NCBI GenBank assembly: GCA_907164885.2 | Contig: OU015493.1 | Span: 51,781,996-51,845,995, forward strand | Source: Dolomedes plantarius | Lineage: Eukaryota; Arthropoda; Arachnida; Araneae; Dolomedidae | Direction: 5' to 3' | Length of the DNA: 64,000 nt | Shown: piece after piece, positions 44,551-53,244 of the stretch | How the letters are laid out: each line of letters starts with the position of its first letter | Numbering within the stretch: the first letter of the stretch is position 1 | Program-made: the position numbers and the translations under genes | The notes under the pieces: generated by a model | Databases searched by the model: none | What the model was told of the DNA's origin: nothing | Seen by the model: the letters and a program-made list of their open reading frames with translations, nothing else

Positions 44551-45789
44551 CAGTGGTTCTCAAACTTTATACAGTCTGAGCGCACTTACAATACTACAGA
44601 TACTTGCGGGCGCACTGTATACAAAATAGGACTAATATGTTATAATTTGGTGCAAATCTGTTCAACTAGGCGTGATTTAACGGGTATTGTTTTAATAAAG
44701 TTTACCATTTTAACAACTTGATCTAAGACCTCTCTTAAATCCTCTCCTAATGTTCTTGACATCAAGGCCTCTCTGTGAAGGAAGCAATGAGTTACAATAA
44801 CATTTTCGTCTTGTTCCTTTATAAAAGATAAAAGACCCTTGTTGCAGCCTATCATAGAAGGAGCTCCATCTGTGCAAATGTCTACACACGATTTCCACGA
44901 TAACTGCCATTTATAAAGATAGTTATTCAGGATGTTAAAAATGTCCTCACCTTCTGTAGTCAGGCTTAACTCTTTGCAAAAAAGAAACTGATTTGTTATT
45001 TGATTTTCGTTGATGAAACGAATGAATGCTATGAGTTCCGCCTTGATGGTAACGTCGGTTGACTAGTCAACTTGCAGTGCAAAATCAGATCACTGGAGTT
45101 TATTACCACATACATTTTTCTCAATATCAGAAGACATTTCCAAAATACGCCTGTTGACATTATCATTGGACAGAGGTTTCTAGCTTATTTTCATAGCCCC
45201 TTCACATTTACTAACATCGTACTGACAATCTTTTGGCAAGCAGGCAACATAAGTGACTCACCCAAATTATGAGCTTTCATATTTTGTGCTATCAGTTCTG
45301 AGACTCGGTAAGAAGCAATTGGTTAAGAAACTTATCCATTTTTATGGGTGAATTATTTTTAACAAAGACCAATTATATCAACGGTAGTTATTCTGAAAGT
45401 TGTAAAAGGCACAATACGTTTACTCATGACAGCAGTTCACAAGACGCGACACGCCCACTCACCAACGCCTGTTATGCAACACTGCCAGTTGCCACGTGAT
45501 GAAAGCTAGTGCCGGTGTTAACATGCTTTTCTAGTCACGTCTGTTACGTGTTTTAAACGCGTAAAAAAATTGCGGATCAAAAGCCAGTTGCAAGAAAAGT
45601 AACTTATAACTATCATAATAATGTCGCAATGAAACAAGCCGAGTGTTCGTAAAGAAATGGTATAATATAGTAACTTAGTATACATTTACTTTTCATATCT
45701 GGATAGATTATTTAGGAATACTGCGGAGCGCACCTGGAAAAGCTCTGGGGCGCACCAGTGCGCTCGGTCGCACAGTTTGAGAACCACTG
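44551..45789 (-). mobile_element. hAT-Charlie-like element nested in the LINE, 1,239 bp
   Basis: TIRs CAGTGGTTCTCAAACTTT and, at the right, AGTTTGAGAACCACTG; exact 8-bp TSD CTTTAGAG at 44543-44550 and 45790-45797. It holds the central part of a SCAND3-like transposase on the minus strand, so it is an internal-deletion derivative. Confidence 0.95.
44640..45290 (-). pseudogene. SCAND3-like hAT transposase, middle fragment
   Basis: Minus-strand reading: NRRILEMSSDIEKNV, SDFALQVD followed by a stop where Glu is expected (first Asp region), LIAFIRFINENQIT, DICTDGAPSMIGCNKGLLSF with the second Asp, and THCFLHREALMSRTL with the conserved Cys-His-His. A stop precedes SDFALQ. The 71-codon ORF 44640-44855 is the longest intact part. 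The C-terminal dimerisation region is missing. Confidence 0.85.
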
Positions 45790-46519
45790 CTTTAGAGAGT
45801 TGGTTCACACGATGGAAAATTCGAATCAACCCCTCTAAGTGCCACGCGATTTTCATTTCCAATCGTTACTATAATCCCCCCCCCCCGGCTTTACCTTTAC
45901 AATTCGCCTATTGACTGGGAGAACACTGTGACCTATCTTGGTGTGACCCTTGATCGCAGGCTGACATGGAAACTCCATGTCGATAAACTAATACAAAAAT
46001 GTAACGCTGTTACCATGCAACTTCGCCCATTAATATACGGCAGCCATCTTTCCATGAGAAACAAAGTCCTTCCTTTTTAAACAAGTTATTCTCCCCGTAG
46101 CTCTTTTTGCAATACCGGTCTGGTTCTACGCCGCGAAAACTCATATCATAAACTGGAGGTCATCCAGAACTTGACTCTCAGACGTATTCGCCGAGCGATC
46201 CGTTATATGTCTAATGAAACCATACGACGAGACTTCAGCATCCTTTCCTTCAAGGAAACTGCACTTAAACTCTCTAAGAATTTTTTTGATAATATTCCTA
46301 ACATTCGCAATGAGATTATAACTGAGTTTCCCGACTATGACCACTCCCACCGTGCTAACCGCAAACGCCCTCGGGCGTGTCTTCTTAAGAGCTAACACTG
46401 TCTCTTCTATCTTGCTTACTTATTATTATTTTTATACTCCTCCCTCTTGTATTTTTACCAACCCCCTAGAACTTTACTATATTCTCAGTGTGAATATCTT
46501 CCTCATTTTTCTTAAATAA

Positions 46520-46600
46520 CTGTGGGAACTCTGGCCTAGTGGTTGCGCGTGCGCTTTGTAATTTTTTTCTCGCGGGTGCGATTCCTGGCGTTTGCTTTTA
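46520..46600 (+). other. tRNA-like segment, possible SINE head
   Basis: TGGCCTAGTGGTTGCGCG resembles a tRNA A box and GGGTGCGATTCCTGG a B box, about 40 nt apart. The Helitron insertion at 46609 follows directly. No TSD found; it may be part of the LINE 3' UTR. Confidence 0.35.
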
Positions 46601-46608
46601 TTTTACTA

Positions 46609-47173
46609 CTAGTAGGTAACCCGTCATTTTGACGCCATAATGGAAAAAGTATATGAAAGTTAAAAAATATCCCGAATTATCTAAAATATTGCATTTAATC
46701 GACACCTTATAAAAGCAAACCCTTTCATTATTTTTTATTTATTTAGTTTTTCATGCGATTGGAGTAGTAGACTGACTTCCAACCCGTCATTTTGACGTCA
46801 TAATACTAAAAATGACGTCATAATGGAAAAAGTATATGAAAGTTAAAAACTTTTTTTACAGTTCACTTCGCGATTCATTCACATTCAAGTTTATTTACTT
46901 TCAGAATTCATCGCAAAAGTAAACAATTTTTAAAAACTGTTAAATATACAGCTAAAAACATCCAATTTTTTTTAGTTCTGAATGTTTTATAGAAAAATAG
47001 GCTGAACAAATGTGATTTGATGGAGAAGATATGTTTTTAGGTAAGAAAAAATTCTGATCCACATCTGAAATTGAAATTAAGCCTATTTGGCGGTTTGTTT
47101 ACTGAGGGCTTCAATTGAAAGATGAGTACAGCCCGGAAGTGTCATACAGAGACAACGGCTATTATATATAGGA
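46609..47173 (-). mobile_element. Non-autonomous Helitron, 565 bp
   Basis: On the minus strand it starts TCCTATATATAATAGCCG and ends in a CGTCA-AAA-TGACG hairpin 11 nt before CTAG. It sits between host A and T (47174 and 46608), as Helitrons do. It contains an internal duplication of its 3' end sequence (AACCCGTCATTTTGACG at 46618 and 46781). No coding capacity. Confidence 0.75.
46793..46820. promoter_or_regulatory. Two CRE-type octamers TGACGTCA
   Basis: TGACGTCA at 46793-46800 and 46813-46820, both inside the non-autonomous Helitron. They match the ATF/CREB consensus, but no promoter is evident. Confidence 0.35.
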
Positions 47174-47345
47174 TTACTTATTTTACTTGTATTGTTTTTA
47201 CTGATAAGGGTCTGTTTATGATATTTAATTACCTGCTGAGCAAATATATTTCTGATGCATAATGTTACAAATGGAGATAAAAGTCCTACAGACCTTGGAG
47301 CTCCGACAAGTTGAAATAAATGAACATGAACAACAGGTCTATGTA

Positions 47346-48645
47346 CAGAGGCTGTTCACACATTTTTTAGACGATGTATATTGTATTCACAAAACTAAAT
47401 TACATAAAATTCTTGTGTTTTAATGTTCTATTTGACATCCCTTATTCTGAACTATCTTTCGACACCGCAATTTCCAGGATAATAATGCCTTTTGAAGTGT
47501 CAGAAGAGGTTTTCTATCCCATTCCTCCTGAACAGCTTTCCAGAGTCCTGTAAGGGTTTTGGGACGACGTTTGGATAATGCAGATTTTAAAAGTCCGGAA
47601 GCACAAAAATCCATAGGTGATACATCGGGAGATTTAGTAGGGATATCAGTGAAGGGTATGGCCTTGATACCAGTTTTTTGTTCCATTTCTTTTAGGAAAT
47701 TTACAGTGGATTTTGATGTGTGACTGCTAGCTTTGTCCTGATGGAGTATCACAGATTGATGGCACTGTGGGTAAAGCGATGGTATTTCATTCAGAAAAAT
47801 TGGCGATAAAATGTTTCTGATAGTATTTGGAGTTAATCTTGACATTTTTTCCCACTCTCTTTATTTTTAACTTGCCACTATAAGAAAAACCAGCAACAAT
47901 CATGAATCCCTTAGAAAAACTTTCTTTCGATTCTTTGAACCATGTACTTAAATTTTTTTTCTCCCCTTTTATGATAATAAATGGCTCTTTTTTTGCTGCA
48001 ATCATTTAAATACACCCATGATTCATCTATTGTGACAATTGTTTTCCATTTTTCTTTGGATAAGTGTTTCTTATATAGAATTCTGCAGCGTGTCCTGCGT
48101 TCAGCGATATGATTTGGAAGAAGACGATGCACATTGCGTTTTTTCGCTTTCTTAAGATTTAAATCAACGTTTATCATTTTGTTTACAGTGGACACCGAGC
48201 ATTTTAATGATTTTGCAACTGTCCTTTGATCAGGGGGATTTTCTTTTAACATTAAACAACGTACCTTTGCAATAGTCGAAGATGTCCGTTTTTTCCTTGG
48301 ATACTTGTTTGGAATTTTTGTCCCACTTGAGGCTCCAATTTGACGTTTTTTTCCTTTCTTGTTGACGATATTACCTATCGACGCTTTAGATATCACAAAA
48401 ACATGACTCTCACATTGTTTTTGGATAACGGAGTATGCATATTTCTCTTCGGAAAGAGCATAAATGTAGTCTTTGAACCACTGCTTTGTTAAAAACACCA
48501 TTTTGAATAAAAACAAAACTTTCAAGCCGTAGACGATAATTTTGACTTTTAAAAACATAGTACAATTGCAATTATTTCTTTTGCAGCAAACGATTTTTCA
48601 TTACCGCTTACCAAAATCGTCTAAAAAATGTGCGAACAGCCCCTG
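47346..48645 (-). mobile_element. Mariner-related DD41D element, 1,300 bp, complete ends
   Basis: TIRs of about 31 bp with two mismatches: CAGAGGCTGTTCACACATTT on the left and the reverse complement CAGGGGCTGTTCGCACATTT on the right, each next to TA (47344-47345 and 48646-48647). Inserted in the BEL/Pao reverse transcriptase: removing it and one TA restores the frame HYLLHRPVV across the site. Confidence 0.92.
47420..48501 (-). pseudogene. DD41D (rosa/Visitor-like) transposase with two frameshifts
   Basis: N-terminal HTH region includes TIAKVRCLMLKENPP and TVAKSLKCSVSTVNKM. Catalytic residues: first Asp in TIVTIDESWVYLND, second in ILHQDKASSHTS, third in KSPDVSPMDF; 41 residues separate the last two, the spacing of the DD41D group rather than DD34D or DD34E. 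A frameshift lies in an A8 run near 47953-47960 (frame continues as NLSTWFKESKESFSKG) and another near 47810-47825 (continues as ILSPIFLNEIPSLYPQ). Stop at 47420-47422 after GCQIEH. All three acidic residues are kept, so decay is recent and caused only by small indels. Start uncertain; 48501 (MVFLTKQW) is likely. Confidence 0.88.
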
Positions 48646-48953
48646 TAGCAGGTAGTGTTCATCGGATACACTATTATTAGTCACGTCTTCAATAATTCTC
48701 GGTGATATCCATTCTTTGAAAACTTTATCATAAAGAGTAACCTGGTTTTCGGAATTAACTTCTTGATTGAAGTTTACAATCTTTTCAGTACGACATCTTT
48801 ATTGGTAGGAAGCGATAAATGTTCCTCTTTCCATGGTAACGCGACTTCATATCGCCCCCTCTTCATTTATCTTCACAGTTTAAAAAAAAATGTTTAGTAT
48901 GAAATTCTTTTTCCATTCTGGATTTTTTCTCGATTGGATCAGTCATTCTAAGG

Positions 48954-49806
48954 TAAGGTGACCAGATTTTAACATTGGTAAAGTGGGACACATTGCCCGG
49001 GGGGGGGGGGGGTGGTCTTGACTAAAAATTTGGTCTATATGGAGCAACAAAAATTTTCATAGAACGCAAAAATAGTATTGTAATATATTTTTTAAAATTT
49101 CAACATAAATGCAATTTACAAATGTAATAAATAAAAAAAAAATTATGTATAGTATTTTATTCTTTGGCATATGTCTCATTTGAGTGAATTTTTTTTTGAG
49201 TAAATTGCTGTCGTTGTTTAGAAGGTCACGAATTTTTTCACAAGAATTTGTTAAATTATATTTCACATATAAAATGGCTTTCAAAGTCTCAACATTTAAT
49301 TGTGATTTTTCTGGTGTCCACACTTTATTTACCGTAGAAAAAACGCGTTCAGTCGCAACATTAGTTCCTGGTAAGGACAGCGCGTATTCCACAATTTTTA
49401 GTGCATTATTGTATGGAACATGGTTTGTTTCAAAATGATGAAATATTTCTAACCATTTGTTCTCTATTGTGATTTTTGCTGATGCCCAAGATTTAACCTT
49501 TTCCTTATCAATATATATTTTACTAATGATACCTCATTAAAAAGATCATTTTCGGAAATATTACAATTATTTGTTTTTATTAAAGCTTAACATTATAAAA
49601 TTAACAAAAATAATATAAAACTCATATCCTGGCTAAATAGTCACATGGCCGCCGAAAACGTATATTCCCTTTCCGTTCTCCCGCCGTTCCCTAGCTTGTC
49701 GTGCATTTTTCCCAAAATCGGGACTTTTTAAAAACGCCGCGGGACGCGGGACAAATTGTTAAAAATCGGGACTGTCCCGCCTAAAGCGGGACGTCTGGTC
49801 ACCTTA
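48954..49806 (-). mobile_element. hAT-type deletion element, 853 bp, 8-bp TSD
   Basis: TIRs TAAGGTGACCAGA and TCTGGTCACCTTA; exact TSD TTCTAAGG at 48946-48953 and 49807-49814. Inserted in the BEL/Pao pol. Carries only the C-terminal end of a transposase. A 14-base G run is near its left end. Confidence 0.93.
49057..49392 (-). pseudogene. hAT transposase C-terminal dimerisation fragment
   Basis: ORF of 111 codons: YALSLPGTNVATERVFSTVN then VWTPEKSQLNVETLKAIL and YNLTNSCEKIRDLL. The A-T-E-R-V-F-S segment is the hAT dimerisation hallmark. The last 30 residues are read-through into AT-rich DNA. The catalytic part is absent. Confidence 0.85.
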
Positions 49807-49814
49807 TTCTAAGG

Positions 49815-50660
49815 ACATTCAAGCAAAAAATATCGGAAATAGTTGCTTCCTTTATGAACAGTGTTCACTACATCATCTTTCACAGCGGGCAAAGTAATTT
49901 ACCCCATCAATGTCCATACTAAGAGCGTCTCCATAGTAACTAGTCAACAAGTTAAAACTTTTTTCTCCGTTAATAACGTTCCGGCTACATAAACTCCAAT
50001 GGGAACAGCAATAGGTTCAGCACAATTATCGAAATCATTGATAAAAATCTTCATAGATTTTAATTCCTCTATCCAAGTTCCATTTTTTGCTGAAAGAACG
50101 ATATCACGTATATTGTTTTAATCAAAACCATCAAAATTGTAAAGGAATTTACCGTTCCAACTTTCCAGCTCAATTTTATATACGTCATGGATTTCTTTCA
50201 GTTTTCTTTCCTTCAAAGAGGGAATAAGATAGCATTTGTTGACGCGAGTGTATAAATCCTAATTTGATTGCTGTTTCCTTTTTGATATAAGGTTTTCGGG
50301 GTCCCGAATCAAATATCGCTCTCACGCGCAGAGTAATTTTTCCCAAATAAATAAACTTTCAAGGTTTGTAACAAAACTACCTGAGAATTAAATAAATTGG
50401 CCAAATTAACCGACTCCTGATCTTCTCTAATTACACTTTCTGATTTATTTGAAGTAGGCGTGGTTTGTTTTCAATGATTATGAATCGTTTTAGGACACAT
50501 GATTATAATTAGAGTTAATACACTTTACAAACGTATCTACATTCTCCCGCACGATGACCTACCTGCCTTAAAACATTTGAAACAGCAACCCTTGTCTTTT
50601 AATATTTTCTATTTCTCATTTAAGAACATTTGTGAGCTTTCGATGAAATTCGCTCCGATA
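49815..50660 (-). pseudogene. BEL/Pao gag zinc knuckle and protease region
   Basis: Minus strand, several frames: zinc knuckle CCFKCFKAGRSSCG near 50590; DLYTRVNKCYLIPSLKE near 50230; NNIRDIVLSAKNGTWIEELK near 50080; and PIAVPIGVYVAGTLL near 49990, corresponding to the Pao protease-like domain. Stops interrupt all frames. Confidence 0.65.
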
Positions 50661-50740
50661 TTACAGTTGGCCCGCCGTCATTAAAATTGTTTTCAAGTGG
50701 CCCCTGGATTGTTTTGAATTGGCCACCCTTGGTTTAGACC

Positions 50741-52531
50741 TGCATTTGAGGTCTATCTAAACAATTGTGCCATTTCGATTTTAATGCAACAGAATTCCAC
50801 GTGTAAAAAGAATAGCGTCCATTTTCTGATATTCGATTTTCACACATGATTGCATTAGTGCCCTAATCACTCAGAATGATTGCTTATATTTATACATTCC
50901 AAAGTGTAAAAAAAAAATACAGTATTATAAATTTTTACTCAGTTACTGTAAATAAATAAAACGTTAAAGAAAGTAATTAGATTAACAATAGAAATCAATT
51001 AAAATATTCTTAAAAATCTCTTTACTTAAGAAAGTAAAGTGATAGCATTAAAATGCAATAATCAGTTAATAGAAGAATTTGATGCAAGAAATATGCAAAT
51101 TATACTTTTTAATATTTATATCACCTATGAGTAATATATATCTGTATAACGCTATGAATATTCTATGAGTAATATGTATTAAAGTATACGAAATTATGTG
51201 TTTGTCAGACCCTAATAGGAAAATAATTGTTCCTTTTTTTTAAAAAATTATATCGAACTCTCGCAGGTGGGTGGGTTTTTTGGACACCACGGAACCCCAT
51301 TGAGTGCATTTTTATGTTTAAATAGAACTAAGGACTCAAAAGTCGCACGGCTCGAGGAAAGCCTGGGAGAGCAGTTAAAATACTATCGTTCTTCCCGCTC
51401 TTTTTTGTCTGTTTCTGAAAGTGATAGGCGTATCTAGGTTCGTTAAGGGGAAACTCCATTCGAGGACACCCTTATCACAGAGAAGCAAGAAGGAAATAAA
51501 TGTACCGCGGAATGAGGAAGATACTCCCGCATTTTTTGGACGAAAAGAAAAGAAAAACCTTTTTGAGCAAATCTAGGTACGATGAAAACTCTAGAGAAAA
51601 CTTGCTTTACTCGGACATGAGTCGGAAAAATAATTTTAGCGAAAATCTCGTTATCAACAATCTCGGCGCCTGATTGTGGGCCCCTTCCCGCGTTCTTTCC
51701 GACAATCATAATAGCAAGAATCCCTGGAGGAGAAAGTTCTGAAATGCGAACGGTATAGACGGCAGTAACCGTGTGTGTGTGTGTGTGTGCCATTCCTGAA
51801 ATGGATATGTTCCACTTGGAAGGTTTATAACCTCTAATTGCCACCAAATGCGAAAATTCGTCTAAGTGTCCATTTTATCCACAGCACATGGTTGAGGGGA
51901 TTTTTGTCTTTTCTACTCGCAGTGTTGTTAAAACTTAAATTATTCTATAAGCTTATAGCTGGTTATTAAATCTGAGTATACAATGGCGAGTTTGGGATAT
52001 TTTCCCCCATTAAATCTTGTATCTATTTGCTTCACCTAGAAATACCTTAAAAAAAAAGCATCCTATTTCAGTGACAGATTGTTCATACGATGGCCACAGA
52101 AAAGATACCTTCTTACTCGAATTAAAAAGAGTCTTTCGTTGGCTAAATAAATGTCTACTTTAGAGACTACTTTAAAAAGATTATGGGAAGTATGTAAATG
52201 AAAATTTTCTAAATTCTAAAGATGGCTTTTTTTGGAACATTTCCTGTGAACAAAGGTGAAAAAATTATGCGAAGAGAGCTAGCTATTCGTTCAGCAGATA
52301 TCGAAAAAAAAACCATGCTTTAACTATACAATTTTAAACTGTTCAAAAATAATACTTCAAGCTGTTCAAAGAATATTTTATGTGCATATAGCAATCTTTT
52401 TAACAAGGAAAAATTCGAGGGAAAAAAATCATTACGAACCCGAAAAAAAAGTTCCGGACCCCTTTTTAAGGATACATTATTTTCGTGGGCTCTTGTTCTC
52501 AGAAGTATCGTTTTTTATTAACAATATTGAC
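50741..52531. other. Intergenic DNA with a GC-richer block
   Basis: 51270-51850 is richer in GC and CpG than the surroundings and has a 134-codon minus-strand ORF with no recognisable domain. I see no gene I can support. (GT)n at 51773-51789. Confidence 0.45.
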
Positions 52532-52756
52532 AGCCGTGGCGGCCTTGTGGTACAGCGCGCTGGTTTTCGGTGCTGAGGGTGCTCGGATCGAATCCTGCCG
52601 AAGCGTCACTAAAATGCCTCCGTTTGTGTCATCCCTTCATAGGGGGCAATGCTGGTCCGCCTATATGGCGCCCCCATAATAAAGTGGCCAGTAAAACTGC
52701 GGTGAATTATAGGCGAATGTTTTCGCGACAAGTGCCTCCGCATTGGGGGGGGGGGG
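52532..52756 (+). mobile_element. tRNA-derived SINE, 225 bp, with TSD
   Basis: Flanked by ATATTGAC at 52524-52531 and 52757-52764. The head is tRNA-like: A box in GTGGCGGCCTTGTGG and B box GGATCGAATCC about 40 nt on. The body ends GTGCCTCCGCATT followed by G12. The tail motif matches the SINE at 28543-28839. Confidence 0.85.
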
Positions 52757-52990
52757 ATATTGACCATTAAGAAAGTTCAAAGATCAATGAAAGCCGTATA
52801 ACACATCTATAGCGAGAACCCTTGTTTGTGATATTCTGAAGGAAAAATAACTATCCTTTTTAAAACAGAAACTCTAAAACTAAAGATATTTAATAATGCT
52901 GTAGCTAGTAGCTTGGTTAACTTTCCCTCTATTCTCGGGGGATCGTAGTCCTGAAGCTCTCTACTTGTAACCGATACTATAGTAATACAT

Positions 52991-53244
52991 ATCGCTGACT
53001 CCTTTCAATAATGTCATATCTCAAAAATCGGCGATTTTTAGTTATGCCTGTTTTCAGAATGCCGTGAAAGAGTAGTATATCCCTGCAAGGTCGTCATATC
53101 TCGCCACTCAATATCTAGCCGCTAGAGAGCAGAATTAAAATTCATTTTCAATACATTTCAATGTACTTTTAAACTTTCAAATCACTCTCCTGAAAAATCT
53201 TGTTTCTTTTTTTTAGATATGACGTTGTTGAAAGGAGTGAGCGA
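52991..53244. mobile_element. MITE-like element with terminal inverted repeats
   Basis: GCTGACTCCTTTCAATAATG near the left end is mirrored by GTTGTTGAAAGGAGTGAGC at the right; the match continues through GTCATATCT. About 250 bp. TSD not resolved; TGA at 52996-52998 and 53238-53240 is the only short direct repeat at the ends. Confidence 0.6.

Larger units (their letters stand above)
44372..46395 (+). pseudogene. Jockey-like LINE ORF2, C-terminal half, interrupted
   Basis: Before the hAT insertion it reads GVTQGNILGPTLFNFYLNDI and LALYTDDTAILS, the RT active-site box with Thr in place of the usual Ala. After it come YLGVTLDRRLTWKLHVDKL, VIQNLTLRRIRRAIRY, FPDYDHSHRANRKRPRACL and the stop at 46393-46395. 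A frameshift near 46078 and a C11 run at 45876-45886 break the frame. It is a different subfamily from the LINE at 6602-9812 but keeps the same RP-R-A C-terminal signature. Confidence 0.85.
44334..47329 (+). mobile_element. Jockey-like LINE, 5'-truncated, inserted in BEL/Pao
   Basis: Exact 11-bp TSD ACAACAGGTCT at 44323-44333 and 47330-47340. Coding sequence is the 3' half of ORF2. It is split by a hAT at 44551-45789 and by a non-autonomous Helitron at 46609-47173. Without them about 1.2 kb of LINE remains. Confidence 0.88.
43260..50660 (-). mobile_element. BEL/Pao LTR retrotransposon remnant, minus strand, multiply interrupted
   Basis: Domains appear in order on the minus strand: a gag-type zinc knuckle (CCFKCFKAGRSSCG) near 50560-50605; the aspartic protease-like DUF1758 region near 49870-50300 (PIAVPIGVYVAGTLL); the start of the reverse transcriptase (YEVALPWK) near 48800-48850; the RT core at 43860-44322; and pol sequence to about 43660. 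Insertions at 44334-47329, 47346-48645 and 48954-49806 split it. Many stops and shifts. LTRs were not identified. Confidence 0.75.
42690..50740. mobile_element. Possible outer hAT element enclosing the transposon nest
   Basis: Left CAGGGATGGCCAACTTGCGG and, from the right, CAAGGGTGGCCAATTC resemble hAT ends of the CAGGGGTGGCCAAC type. The flanking octamers (GCATTGAC and GTTTAGAC) match at only 5 of 8 positions, so a single original element is not proven. No transposase of its own is recognised inside. Confidence 0.3.

Noticed and set aside
46520..46600. Functional tRNA gene
   Set aside because: A- and B-box-like motifs are present but no complete cloverleaf can be formed; more likely SINE-derived.
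42690..50740. Treating the two GTGGCCAA-type ends as one certain hAT element
   Set aside because: Flanking octamers match at only 5 of 8 positions and no transposase belongs to it; kept only as a low-confidence feature.
51443..51847. 134-codon minus-strand ORF
   Set aside because: Long for this window but lacks any motif, runs through a (GT)n tract as a His-Thr repeat, and has no splice or poly(A) support.
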